64,000 nucleotides of DNA from DATBQN01 sp963799925 (GTDB lineage Bacteria; Acidobacteriota; Thermoanaerobaculia; Multivoradales; UBA5704), in the NCBI GenBank assembly GCA_963799925.1, contig CAWCYZ010000004.1:806001-870000 (forward strand), read 5' to 3'. A model generated the notes under the pieces. That model saw only the letters and a list, made by a program, of their open reading frames with translations, did no database searches and was not told where the DNA came from. Each line of letters begins with the position of its first letter. The stretch's first letter is position 1. A program made the translations under genes and the position numbers. This document shows, piece by piece, positions 1 to 11,800 of this stretch.

Positions 1-1929
1 CACCGGGCCGTGCGGACCCGGCCAGTCGACCTCGACGGTGCCCTGGACGGCGTCGCCGAGACCGACGTTGACCTCGCGCGAGCTGGTCGAGGCGTGGCTC
101 TCGCCGTCGGTCACCGGGCGGATGATCGTCTTGCCGCCGTCGGGGGTGAAGCGGACGAGCGCGCCGGCGCCGTCGCGGTTGTTGCGGCCGAGGCCGATGA
201 ACTGGGTGCCGACCAAGTTGACCTTCGCCCAGTGGTTGCCGTTGTTGGCGCTGTTGATCTCGATCGAGAGGTCGCCGTCGACCATCGTCGTCGGGATGAA
301 GGTGAAGGCGTTCGAGGCCGGGACATAGCGATAGAGCAGCTCGAGCCGGGCGATGCCGTCGAACACGGTGTTGAACACCGGGCCGAAGAGCGTCGTGAAG
401 AGATAGAAGCGGGCGGTCGGCGCGAGCACCGGGGTGAACCGGAAGTTGGCGACGTTGACGACGTCGACGAAGCCGTCGTTGTTGAGGTCGCCGAAGGCGA
501 CGCCCTGCACCTGGCGCAGCCGGTTGTCGCGGTCGAGGGTGGAGGCGCCGTCCCACTGGAAGTTGCCGCTGCACAGGCCGCCGTTGCGCAGCAGCGTGCC
601 CGGGTTGTCGGTGGCGAGGAACTGGACGAGGTCCTCGTCGCCGTACCAGAGGATGTCCTGATCGCCGTCGTTGTCGTAGTCGAACGACGCGGTGCCCCAG
701 CCGAACGGGGTGCCGCCGAGGCCGCCGGCGCCGAGGGTGCCGACGCCGGGATCGCTGAACGACTTGCTGGCGCTGCCGTAGAACCACCGCGAGTTGTTGC
801 TCGGCCCGCCGACGTAGAGGCCGAGGTTGGTGGAGAAGAAGTCGAGGTAGCCGTCGCAGTTGTAGTCGCCGAAGGAGAGGCCCATCCACGAGCCGGACTG
901 GGTCAGGCCGCGCTCGAGGGTGACGTCGGTGAAGTGGCCGGTGCCGTCGTTCTCGAAGACGCGGTTGAGCCCGACGTACGGCCGGCTCATGCCGCCCGCC
1001 GAGTCGGCCTCGATGATGTCGACGTCGCCGTCGCCGTCGTAGTCGACCGCCGCCGCCGCCCAGGTGTAGGTCGGATCGCCGTCGAGGCCGGCGAAGTTGG
1101 TGATGCCGCGGGCGGCGCTCTCGTCGGCGAAGGAGATGTGCATCGACGGGCCGCTGCCGCCGTGCTTGTCACCGGCGACGACCGCGCTGTGGTTCATGTA
1201 GAGCTCGTTGTGCTGGATGCGCGAGTCGTAGAACTCGGAGCTGAGGACGAGGTTGCGCTGGCTCCAGTCGGCGTGGGTGTTGGCGACGAAGATGTCGAGC
1301 AGGCCGTTGCCGTCGAAGTCGCCCATCGTGCAGGAGGCGGAGTTGCGGCCGTAGCCGGCGACTCCCGCCGACGTGGTGATGTCGGAGAAGGTGCCGTTGC
1401 CGTTGTTGTGGAACAGGTAGTTGTGCGAGCCGTTGACGCCGACGACGTAGAGGTCGGTCCAGCCGTCGTTGTCGATGTCGCCGGCGCAGACGCCGGTCGA
1501 GTCCTGCGCCGTCGCCGCGACGCCGGCGGCGACTCCGACGTCCTCGAACTGCAGCACGCCGGTCTTGCCGAGGAGGTTGTGGTAGAGGCTGTTCGGGGTG
1601 CCGGGGCCGTTGGTGACGTAGATGTCGAGATAGCCGTCGTTGTCGTAGTCGAGGATCGCGACGCCCGGGTCGCCGTGGTCCTTCTGCGGCGTGTTGCCCT
1701 GGCCGTTGACGAAGTCGTTGTAGGGGATCAGCGGGGTCGACTGGAGGGCCAGGCGCTCGGCGATCGTCACCGAGGGAGTGCGGGCGTAGCCGATGCCGGC
1801 GCCGCCGTTGACCGCGATGTCGTGGAAGGTGATGCCGCCGTCGGCGCCGGCGGCGAAGGCCGGGCCGGCGAGGGCGAGGAGGAGAGCTCCGCACCCTGTA
1901 AGAACAGATAACCGCTTGGATTTCCGCAT
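1..1929 (-). CDS. Secreted FG-GAP/VCBS repeat protein with ASPIC/UnbV-like end (partial)
   Basis: Exported beta-propeller protein; 643 codons are visible and the C-terminus lies beyond the window edge. The ATG at 1929 is preceded by AAGGAG (1937-1942 on the plus strand) with a 7-nt gap. Residues 1-27 look like a Sec signal peptide ending near AFAAG. Calcium-loop repeats of the D-x-D-x-D-G-x-x-D kind follow: DYDNDGYLDIYV, DIDNDGWTDLYV, DFDGNGLLDIFV, DYDGDGDVDII, DYNCDGYLDFF, DYDNDGDQDILW, DLNNDGFVDVV. The last visible 60 residues (VNVGLGDAVQGTVEVDWPG) match the start of an ASPIC/UnbV domain, giving the CRTAC1-type architecture. Such proteins are extracellular and often of unknown ligand; no specific role can be read. 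It is divergent from the NRPS and probably unrelated to it. The antisense strand is open throughout, which reflects codon bias. Confidence 0.85.
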   Translation of the reverse strand, partial: MRKSKRLSVLTGCGALLLALAGPAFAAGADGGITFHDIAVNGGAGIGYARTPSVTIAERLALQSTPLIPYNDFVNGQGNTPQKDHGDPGVAILDYDNDGYLDIYVTNGPGTPNSLYHNLLGKTGVLQFEDVGVAAGVAATAQDSTGVCAGDIDNDGWTDLYVVGVNGSHNYLFHNNGNGTFSDITTSAGVAGYGRNSASCTMGDFDGNGLLDIFVANTHADWSQRNLVLSSEFYDSRIQHNELYMNHSAVVAGDKHGGSGPSMHISFADESAARGITNFAGLDGDPTYTWAAAAVDYDGDGDVDIIEADSAGGMSRPYVGLNRVFENDGTGHFTDVTLERGLTQSGSWMGLSFGDYNCDGYLDFFSTNLGLYVGGPSNNSRWFYGSASKSFSDPGVGTLGAGGLGGTPFGWGTASFDYDNDGDQDILWYGDEDLVQFLATDNPGTLLRNGGLCSGNFQWDGASTLDRDNRLRQVQGVAFGDLNNDGFVDVVNVANFRFTPVLAPTARFYLFTTLFGPVFNTVFDGIARLELLYRYVPASNAFTFIPTTMVDGDLSIEINSANNGNHWAKVNLVGTQFIGLGRNNRDGAGALVRFTPDGGKTIIRPVTDGESHASTSSREVNVGLGDAVQGTVEVDWPGPHGPV

Positions 1930-2225
1930 CCTCGTTCTCCTTGAGATTAAAACATTGCTACACACCTGCTGCTGCCTTGTTGCACCCAGCGTCGACGGCC
2001 TGGTCCTAACGGCTACAGTGACCGCGACCCCCGTTACCGTGACAATCAGTTTTCGCGCTCGGTCGCGAGCCTGTCCCAGGTTGGGGGCTCGCGGGCACTG
2101 GGTTGATAGGAGCCGGGCTCGACGCGTTGATCGAACTGTAAATCCCTTGCTGAGCGTATTTTGAAACGAGCCGCGGCACCGCCCCGGCCCGCCGCGCCCC
2201 GCTGCGCCCTGTCGATGGAGATCCC
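1930..2225. other. Divergent intergenic region upstream of the FG-GAP gene and the NRPS
   Basis: This 296-bp gap lies between two divergent starts. It is less GC-rich than its surroundings near 1945-1965 and 2135-2165. TATTTT at 2157-2162 and TTGATC at 2127-2132 resemble promoter boxes but are 24 bp apart, so no promoter is claimed. I see no small ORF with a ribosome-binding site. Confidence 0.4.
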
Positions 2226-5200
2226 GTGAAGCGCGAGAACATCGAAGACGTCTACCGGCTCTCCCCGGTGCAGCAGGGGATGCTCTTCCATTGCGTCTAC
2301 TCGGCGCAGCCGGCGATGTACCTGCAGCAGTTCCGCGGCCGCTTCGAGGGCAGCTTCGACGGCGCCGCGTTCGTCCGCGCCTGGCAGTCGCTGGTCGACG
2401 CGAATCCAGTCCTGCGCACCTTTTTCCTCTGGAAAGACCTCGAGGAGCCGGTGCAGCTCGTCGAGCGGCGGCTGACGCTGCCGGTCGAGCGCGCCGACTG
2501 GAGCGACCTGCCGGAGGCGGAGAGCGCGGCGCGGCTCGCCGCCTTCCTCGAGGCCGACCGCCGGCGCGGCTTCGACCTGGCGCGGCCGCCGCTGATGCGG
2601 CTCGCCATCCTGCGCTGCGGCGCCGACCTCCACCACATCGTCTGGACCTACCATCACCTGATTCTCGACGGCTGGTCGGCCGGGCTCATCCTGCAGGAGA
2701 TCGGCCCCCTCTACGCGGCCCTGCGCCTCGACCGGCCGCGGCCGGTCGACAAGCGCCGGCTCTTCCGCGACTACATCGCCTGGCTGCGCCAGCAGAGCCT
2801 GACGGAGGCGGAGGGCTTCTGGCGCCAGCGGCTGGCCGGGGTGACCGCCCCGACGCCGCTCGGCGTCGAGGCGCCGCCGTCCGCCGTTGCCGCAGAGGAC
2901 GCGGGCGCCGGCGCTGGCACTGGCGCTGGTACCGGCGCTGGCACCGGAATGCGGATCGAGTCGGTCCGCCTCTCGGCCGCCGAGACGGCGGCGCTCAAGG
3001 ATTTCGCCCAGCGCCAGCGGCTCACCGTCAACACCGTGTCCCAGGGGGCCTGGGCGCTCGTCCTCTCGCGCTGCTCCCGCGAGGAGGACGTCCTCTTCGG
3101 CACCGCGGTCTCCGGCCGCCCTCCGGCGCTCAAGGGCGCCGAGACGATGCTCGGCTGCTTCATCAACACGCTTCCGACGCGGGTCGCGGTGCCGGCCGAG
3201 GCCCAGGTCGCCGCCTGGCTGCAGGAGCTGCAGGCCGAGCAGGCCAGGGTGCGGCGCTTCGAGCACACTCCGCTGGTCGCCATCCAGGGCTGGTCCGCCG
3301 TGCCCCGGCAGGCGCCGCTCTTCGAGAGCGTCCTCGTCTTCGAGAACTATCCGGCCGGCGACACCTTCGACACCGCGGACGCCTTCCAGCGCACCAATTA
3401 CCCGCTCACCCTGGTCTTCGTGCCGGTGGCCGAGATGTTCATCCGCGCCGACTACGAGACCGACCACCTGGCGCCGGCGGCCGTCCGCCGCCTGCTCGGG
3501 CACCTGAAGACGGCCCTCCTCGCCCTCGCCGCCCGCCCCGAGGCGCGGCTCGGCGAGATCGAGCTCACCACCGGCGCCGAGCGCGCCGAGCTGCTCGCCG
3601 CGAGCGCCGCCCGGCGCCCGACGCCGGCGGCGTCCGCCTGCCTGCACGAGCTCTTCGCCGCCGCGGCGCGGCGCCGGCCGACGGCGGTCGCCGCGACCTG
3701 CGACGGGGAGCCGCTCACCTATGGCGAGCTCGAGGCGCGCGCCAACCGGCTGGCGCACCACCTGCGCGGCCTGGGCGTCGGACCGGAGGTGCTGGTCGGC
3801 ATCTGCCTCGAGCGCTCGCTCGATCTGGTGGTCGCGGTGCTCGCCGTGCTCAAGGCCGGCGGCGCCTACCTGCCGCTCGATCCGCGCTACCCCGAGGCGC
3901 GGCTCGCCTTCATGCTCGACGACGCGGCGGCGGGCGTCCTGGTGACCGTCGAGGCCCTCCGCGACCGCCTGCCGCGGACCCTCGCGACCGTCTGCCTGGA
4001 TGCCGCGGCGGCGGCGCTCGCCGCGGCTGCCGACACGCCGCCGCTCGGGGGCGCGACGCCGGAGAATCTCGCCTACGTCATCTACACCTCGGGATCGACC
4101 GGGACCCCCAAGGGCTCGCTGGTCACCCACGCCAACGTCCTGCGCCTGCTCGCGGCGACGGCGCCCTGGTTTGCCTTCGGGCCAGAGGACGTCTGGACCC
4201 TCTTCCACTCCTACGCCTTCGACTTCTCGGTCTGGGAGCTCTGGGGGGCGCTCGCCCATGGCGGCCGCCTGGTCGTCGTCCCGCACCGGGTGAGCCGCTC
4301 GCCGGAGGCGTTCCGCGAGCTCCTGGCGCGCGAGGGAGTGACGGTCTTGAACCAGACCCCCTCGGCCTTCCGCCAGCTCATCGCCGCCGACGCCGCGACC
4401 GCAGCCGATCATGCCAATCATGCCGGAGCTCGCGCTGCGCAGCGTCATCTTCGGCGGCGAGGCGCTCGAGCCGGCGATGCTCGCCCCCTGGTTCGACCGC
4501 CACGGCGACGAGCGGCCGCGCCTGGTCAACATGTATGGGATCACCGAGACGACGGTCCACGTCACCTACCGGCCGCTCTCCCGCGCCGACGCCGGCGCGG
4601 CGGGCCGTAGCCCCATCGGCGAGGCGATCCCCGACCTCGAGCTCTACGTGCTCGACCCCTTCCTGCACCTGTCGCCGCTCGGCGTCGCGGGGGAGCTCGC
4701 GGTGGGCGGCCCGGGCCTCGCGCGCGGCTATCTCGGCCGGCCGGGCCTCACCGCCGAGCGCTTCGTGCCGCACCCCTTCGCGGCCGCGCCCGGGGCTCGG
4801 CTCTACCGGAGCGGCGACCTGGTGCGGCGCCTGCCGGGCGAGATCGACTACCTCGGCCGCATCGACCAGCAGGTCAAGGTGCGCGGCTTCCGCGTCGAGC
4901 TGGGGGAGATCGAGGCGGCGCTCGCCGCGCTGCCGGCGGTGCGGCAGGCGGTGGTCCTGGCGGCCGCGGGCGCCGGTGGCGAGCGCCGTCTCGTCGCCTA
5001 CCTCGTGCCCCGCACGCCGCCGGGCGGGCCGGCCGCCGCGGGGCGGGTCCTGGCGCCCGCCGAGCTCCGCGCCGCGCTGCGCGAGCGCCTGCCGGACCAC
5101 ATGGTGCCGGCGGCGTTCGTCGAGCTGGCCGCCCTGCCGCTCAACGCCAACGGCAAGATCGACCGCCAGGCGCTCGCCGCCATCGTTCCCGTTCCCGACG

Positions 5201-5470
5201 CGGCGGGGGAGCCCGCCGCCGGGCAGGCGGCGTCAACCCCGCCGCGCTCGCCGATCGAGGAGCTGCTCGCCGCCGTCTGGTGCGAGGCGCTCGGGCGCGA
5301 GGCGGTCGGCGTCGACGACGATTTCTTCGACCTCGGCGGCCATTCGCTCCTGGTGACGCGGGTCCTCGGCCGCATCCGCCAGGCCTTCGAAGTCGACCTG
5401 CCGATTGGCGCCCTCTTCGAGGCGACGACGATCGCCCGGCTGGCGCCGGTCGTCGAGGCCGCCCGCGCGG
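2226..5470 (+). CDS. NRPS module 1: C - A (Thr-like) - T
   Basis: The condensation domain (about 2226-3590) opens with DVYRLSPVQQGMLFH, the style of D-L condensing (DCL) domains, and has an intact HHLILDGWS active site. A glycine-threonine microsatellite linker lies at about 2900-2945. The adenylation domain (about 3640-5170) has YIYTSGSTG-type A3, FDFSVWELW (A4) and NMYGITETT (A5). Reading the GrsA-pocket positions gives D-F-W-S-I-G-M-V-H, close to the threonine code. The carrier domain (about 5240-5460) has DDFFDLGGHSLL with the phosphopantetheine serine near 5344. The frame changes from phase 0 to phase 1 between about 4390 and 4430; before it the frame is open to 4610, after it from 4411. 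Chain initiation is unclear because no upstream NRPS subunit is in view. Confidence 0.8.
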
Positions 5471-5479
5471 CGGCGCTCG

Positions 5480-8400
5480 CGTCCGCCGCCCCGGGCGAGG
5501 CCGCGCCGGTCCTCCAGGCGATGGCGCCGGCCGAGCGCGCCGGCGCGGAGCCGCCGCTCTCCTTCGCCCAGGAGCGGCTCTGGTTCATCGACCAGCTGAT
5601 GCCCGGCTCGGCGGTCTACAACGTGCCGGCGGCGGTGCGCCTGGCGGGCGATCTCGACCGGGCCGCCCTGGCGCGGGCGCTCGCCGGCGTCGTGGCGCGG
5701 CACGAGTCGCTGCGCACGGTCTTCGCCCTGCGCGGCGAGCTCCCGGTGCAGGTGATCCTGCCGCCGCCGGAGGCCGCGGCGCCGCTGCCGCTGGTCGACG
5801 CCTCGGCCCTCCCCCTGCCGCGGCGCGAAGCCGAGCTCCGCCGCCTGGTCGGCGAGGAGGCGGCGCGGCCCTTCGATCTGGCGCGCGGGCCGCTGCTGCG
5901 CGCCGTCCTCCTGCGCGCCGCGGCGGACGACCACCGGGCGCTCCTCACCCAGCACCACATCGTCTCCGACGCCTGGTCGACGGGCATCCTGATCGCCGAG
6001 CTCTCGGCCCTCTACACCGCGGCGGTGCTGCCCGCCGGCTCGGTGGCGCGGCCGTCGCCGCTGCCGGCGCTCGCCGTCCAGTACGCCGACTTCGCCGTCT
6101 GGCAGCGGCGCTGGCTCGCCGGCGAGGTGCTCGACCGCCAGCTCGCCTACTGGCGGCGGCGCCTCGCCGGGGTGCCGGCGCTCGAGCTCCCCGCCGACCG
6201 GCCGCGCCCGCCCGTCCCCACCTATCGCGGCGCCTCCCGCCTCCAGCCGCTCCCGGCCGAGCTCGCGGCGGGCCTGCGGGCGGTCTCCCGCCGGCAGGGG
6301 ACGACGCTCTTCATGACCGCCCTCGCCGCCTTCGCGGCGCTCCTCTCGCGCCTCGCCGGGCAGGACGACTTCGCCGTCGGCTCGCCGGTCGCCAACCGCA
6401 CGCGGAGCGAGATCGAAGGGCTGATCGGCTTCTTCGTCAACACCCTCGCCCTGCGCGCCGACCTCGGGGAGGACCCCGCGGTCTCCCGCCTGCTGGCCGG
6501 CGTCCGCGCGACCGCCCTCGGCGCCTACGCCGCCCAGGACCTGCCGTTCGAGCGCGTGGTCCAGGAGGTGGCGCCCGAGCGCAACCTCGCCCAGTCGCCC
6601 GTCTTCCAGGTCATGCTCGCGGTACAGGACGACCGGCCGGGCGAGGTCGCGCTGCCCGGCCTGACGCTGCTGCCGCAGGCGGGCGAGGTGAGCGTCTCGA
6701 AGTTCGACCTGACGCTCACCCTGCACGCCGGGCCGGAGCGGCTGGCGGCGCAGTGGGTCTACAGCACGGCGCTCTTCGACGGCAGCGACGATCGAGCGCT
6801 GGGCGGGGCACTTCGAACGCCTGCTCGCCGGCCTGGCGGAAGACCCGGCGCGGCGGGTCTCGGCGCTGCCGCTCCTCGCCGCCGCCGAGCGCCGGCAGAT
6901 GCTCGTCGACTGGAACCGGCCGCCCTTCGAATATCCGGGCGAGGGCTTCGTCCACGAGCTGATCGACCGGCAGGCGGCGCGCACCCCGGCGGCGCCGGCG
7001 GTGACCTACGAGGGCGAGAGCCTCACCTACCGCGAGCTCGTCGCGCGCGCCGACCGCTTCGCCCGGCGCCTCCGCCGCCTGGGGGTGCGGCCGGAGTCGC
7101 GGGTCGCCATCGCCGCCGAGCGCTCGCTCGCCATGGTCGTCGGCCTCCTCGGCATCCTCAAGGCCGGCGGCGCCTACGTGCCGCTCGACCCGGCGCTGCC
7201 GGCCGAGCGGCTGGCCTTCATGCTCGCCGACGCCGGCGCCGGCCTCCTCGTCACCCAGGAGCGCCTGCTGCCGCGTCTCGCCGAGCCGCTGGCGGCGGTC
7301 GGCGGCGGCGGCGCGGGCGGCGCCCCGGCCGTCGTCCTCGTCGACGCTGCCGACGCTGCCGATGCTGCCGATGCTGCCGATGTTGCCGATCCTGCCGACG
7401 CTCGCGACGCGGACGGCGGCGGCCTGCCGGAAGCCCGCCTCCTGCCGGACCACCCGGCCTACGTCATCTACACCTCCGGCTCGACCGGCCGCCCCAAGGG
7501 GGTCGTCGTCTCCCACCGCTCGCTCGCCAACCGGGCGCGCTACGCCGCCGCCGCCGACATGCGGCCGGACTCGGCCTTCCTGCAGAAGACGACGATCAGC
7601 TTCGACGTCTCGACGATGGAGATCTTCTCGCCGCTCCTCGCCGGCGGCCGCACCGTGCTGATCCGGCCCGACGGCCAGCAGGACCCCGACCACCTGGTCG
7701 AGACGCTCGCTCGCGAGCGGATCACCGACGCCTCCTTTCCCCCCGCGCTCCTCTACGCTCTCCTCGAGCGCGAGGCCTTCACCCGGCTCCCCGCCCTGCG
7801 CACCGTCGTCACCGGCGGCGAGACCGTCCCCACGGGGCTCCCCGCGGCCTTCTACGGCCGCATGCGGGCCGACCTGGTCAACCGCTACGGCCCGACCGAG
7901 ACGACGGTCTCGGTGACCTCCTGGACCTGCGAGCGCGAGCCCGGCGCGGCGCCGCGCGCGCTGCCGATCGGCCGGCCGACGGCGCGGGCGCGCGTCTACG
8001 TGCTCGACCGCGAGCTCCAGCCGGTGCCGGTGGGGGTGGCGGGCGAGCTCCACGTCGGCGGCCTCTGCGTCGCCCGCGGCTACCACGAGCGGCCGGACCT
8101 GACCGCCGCGGCCTTCATCCCCGATCCGTTCGTCGGCTCGATGGGCTCGATGGGCCCGCCGGGCTCGCCGGCCCCCGGTGCGGACGCCGCCGGCGCCGCG
8201 GGCGACCGCCTCTACAAGACCGGCGACCTGGTCCGCTACCGCGCCGACGGGGCGCTCGAGTTCGCCGGCCGCATCGCCGGCGACGGCCAGGTGAAGATCC
8301 GCGGCTTCCGGGTCGAGCTGGGGGAGATCGAGGCGGCGCTCGCCGCTCATCCCGGCGTCGCCATGGCCGCCGTCGTGCTGCGCCGCGACCGCGCCGGCTC

Positions 8401-8880
8401 GGCCGCGCCGGTCGCCTACCTGGCGGCGGCGGGGGAGCGCCCGCCGGCGGCCTCCGAGCTGCGCGAGCTCCTCGCCGCGCGCCTGCCGTCCTACATGGTC
8501 CCCGCGGGGTACGTCTTCCTGCCGGCGCTGCCGACGACGCCGAGCGGCAAGATCGACCGCCGCGCCCTCGCCCGCGACGGAGCGGAACCGGAGTGGGGGG
8601 AGACGGGGAGCGAGGCCGGCTCCGAGCCGCCGCGCGGTCCGCTCGAAGAGGTGATCGCCGGCGTCTGGAGCGACGTGCTCGGCCGCGAGCGGGTGGGGCG
8701 CGCCGACGACTTCTTCGCCCTGGGCGGCCACTCGCTGCTGGCGACGCGGGTCGCCTCGCGCCTGCGCCAGGCGTTCGCCGTCGAGCTGCCGCTGCGCACG
8801 CTCTTCGAGGCGACGACGCTCGCCGCCCTCGGCCGCGAGATCGAGGCGGCGCTCGCCGCCGGCCGCGGCGCTTCCCGCGC
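5480..8880 (+). CDS. NRPS module 2: C - A (unassigned specificity) - T
   Basis: The condensation domain (about 5545-6880) is of the L-L type by its opening LSFAQERLWFIDQL and has QHHIVSDAWS at the active site. The adenylation domain (about 6950-8570) has intact A3 and A5 (NRYGPTETT), but A4 reads SFDVSTMEIF. The pocket reads D-V-M-A-V-G-R-V-S, which I do not recognise as a known code. An Asp/Ala repeat insert (nine-base repeats at about 7348-7395) sits between A2 and A3, and Gly-Ser-Met repeats occur near 8132-8155. The carrier domain has DDFFALGGHSLL with its serine near 8732. One extra base near 6787 (within GACGGCAGCGACGATC) moves the frame from phase 1 to phase 2; removing it restores DGSTIERW. 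Confidence 0.78.
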
Positions 8881-8889
8881 CGCGGCGCC

Positions 8890-11800
8890 GCCGCTCGCCC
8901 GCCGTCCCGCCGGCGCCGTGGAAGGGGTGACCGAGCTGCCGCTCTCCTTCGCCCAGGAGCGGCTCTGGTTCCTCGACCAGCTCGAGCCCGGCCGCGCGGT
9001 CTACAACATCCCCGCGGCATTCCTCCTCCGCGGCCGGCTCGACCGCGCCGCCCTGGCGGCGAGCCTGGCGGCGCTCGTCGCCCGCCACGAGACCCTGCGC
9101 ACCACCTACGCCGCGGCGCCCGCCACGGCGTGCGCGGCGCCGGCGCGGTGCAGCGGATCGCCCCGCGGGCCGAGGTCCCGCTGCCGGCGGTCGACCTCGC
9201 CGCCCTGCCGGCGGCCCGCCGGCGGAGCGAGACCGAGCGGCTGGCAGCCGAGGAGGCGGCGCGCCCGTTCGACCTCGGGCGCGGCCCGGTGCTCCGCGCG
9301 ACCCTGGTGACGCTGGCGGAGGAGGCGCGCCCGGCGAGCACGCGCTCCTCTTCACCCTCCACCACATCGCCGCCGACGGCTGGTCGATGGGCGTCCTGGT
9401 GCGCGAGGCGGGGGCGCTCTACGAGTCTTTCGCCGCCGGCCCCGGCCGCCCGTCGCCGCTCCCCGAGCTGCCGATCCAGTACGGCGACTACGCGCTCTGG
9501 CAGCGCCGCTGGCTCGCCGGCGCCGTGCTCGAGTCGCAGATCGCCTACTGGCGCCAGGCGCTCGCCGGGGTCGAGCCGCTCGAGCTGCCGACCGACCGGC
9601 CGCGGCCGGCGGCCTCGACCTATGCCGGGGCGACGCACGGCTTCCGCCTGCCGGACGGCCTCGCCGCGGCGGTCGAGGCGCTGGCGCGCCGGCGCGGGGC
9701 GACGCGCTTCATGGCCCTCCTCGCCGCCTTCGCGGCGCTGCTCCATCGCTACAGCGGGCAGGACGACCTGGCCGTGGGCGTGCCGATCGCCGGCCGCACG
9801 CGGCGCGAGACGGAGGGGCTGATCGGCTTCTTCGTCAACACCCTGGTGCTGCGCGCCGATCTCGCCGGCGGCCCCGGCTTCGCCGCGCTCGTCGACCAGC
9901 AGCGCGAGCGCACGCTCGCCGCCTACGCCCATCAGGACCTGCCGTTCGAGACGCTGATCGGCGAGCTGCAGCCCGAGCGCCACCTGGCGCGGAGCCCGCT
10001 CTTCCAGACGGTCTTCGTGATGCTCGACCCCGACGCCCGGCCGCCGCGCTTCGCCGGCCTCGAGCTCGAGCCGCTCGCCGCCGGCACCGGGACCGCGAAG
10101 TTCGACCTCACCCTCACCCTGGGCGGCGGCAGCGGCGGGACCGGCTTCGGCGGCCTCGTCGAGTACAGCACCGACCTCTTCGAAGCGGCGACGATCGGGC
10201 GCCTCGCCGACCATTTCTCGACGCTCCTCGCAGGCGATGGTCGCCGATCCCGCGGCGCCGGTCGACGAGCTGCCCTGGCTCACCGCCGGCCGAGAGCCGG
10301 CAGCTCGCCGCCTGGAACGGCACCGGAGACGCCGTTCCCCGTCGCCGGCTCGCTCCACGGGCGCTTCGCGGCGCAGGCGGCGCGCCACGCCCTGGCGCTT
10401 GGCCGCGGTCTGCGACGGCGCGTCGCTCGCCTACGGCGAGCTCAACGCCCGCGCCAACCGGCTGGCCCACCACCTGATCGAGCTCGGGGTGGGGCGGAGT
10501 CGCCGGTCGCCCTCTGCGTCGAGCGCTCGCTCGACATGGTGGTCGGCATCCTCGGGCATCCTCAAGGCGGGCGGCGCCTACGTGCCGCTCGATCCGTCGT
10601 ATCCGACCGAGCGCCTGATCTTCACCGTCGAGGACGCGCTGGGCGCCGAGGCGGCGCCGGTCCTCGTCACCGCCGGCGCCCCGCTCTCGGCGGACGCGGT
10701 GGCGGACGGGTCGGACGCCCGGCCGGATGTCCGATCCACCGACTGGTGGACGGGCCTCGCGCTCGCCGCGCCGCTCGCCGTCGTGCGCCTCGACGCCGAC
10801 GCCGACGCGATCGCGGCGCGGAGCGGCGAGGACCCGCCGGAGTGGGCGGAGCCGCGGAGCGCGGCCGGCCGCCTGGCCTACGTGATCTACACCTCCGGCT
10901 CGACGGGGAGGCCGAAGGGGGTCCTCGTCACCCACGGCAACGTCCTCCGGCTCTTCGCCGCGACGGAGCCGTGGTTCGATTTCAGCGGCCGCGCCGCGGC
11001 GGACGTCTGGACGCTCTTCCATTCCTACGCCTTCGACTTCTCGGTGTGGGAGCTGTGGGGGGCGCTCCTCCACGGCGGCCGGCTGGTGGTCGTGCCGCAC
11101 TGGGTCGCCCGCTCGCCCGCGGACTTCCTCGCCCTCCTGGCGCGCGAGGGGGTGACGGTCCTCTCCCAGACGCCGTCGGCCTTCCGCCAGCTCGTGCAGG
11201 TCGACCAGCGGGCGAACGGGCAGGCGCCGGACCTCGCCCTGCGCTGCGTCGTCTTCGGCGGCGAGGCGCTCGAGCTCGCCAGCCTCGAGCCGTGGCTCGA
11301 CCGCCACGGCGACGAGCGGCCGCGGCTCATCAACATGTACGGCATCACCGAGACGACGGTCCACGTCACCTACCGGGAGATCGTCCGCGCCGACCTCGCC
11401 CGCCCGCACGCCAGCCCGATCGGCGGCGCCATCCCCGACCTGCGCCTCCACCTGCTCGACCGCCGCGGCCGGCCGGCGGCCCCGGGGCTCGCGGGGGAGA
11501 TCCACGTCGGCGGCGCCGGGGTGGCGCGCGGCTACCTGGGGCGCCCGGACCTGACCGCCGAGCGCTTCGTCCCCGACCCGTGGTCGGCGGCGCCGGGCGC
11601 GCGGCTCTACCGCGCCGGCGACCTCGCCCGCTACCGGCCGGACGGCGAGCTCGAGTTCCTCGGCCGCGCCGACGGCCAGGTGAAGATCCGCGGCTTCCGC
11701 ATCGAGCCGGGGGAGATCGAGGCGGCGCTCGGCGCGCCACCCGGCGGTGGGGGAGGCGGTGGTGGTGGCGCGCGAGGACCGCCCGGGCGACCGGCGCCTG

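Noticed and set aside
10..1911. Long open frame on the plus strand through the FG-GAP gene
   Set aside because: It is antisense to a clear signal-peptide/FG-GAP protein; its translation is monotonous Val/Glu/Ala/Arg without domains.
2046..4565. Long minus-strand open frames opposite the NRPS (also near 8115-10388, 13876-17070, 18726-22007)
   Set aside because: High GC leaves few stops on the opposite strand; the plus-strand frames carry unmistakable NRPS motifs.
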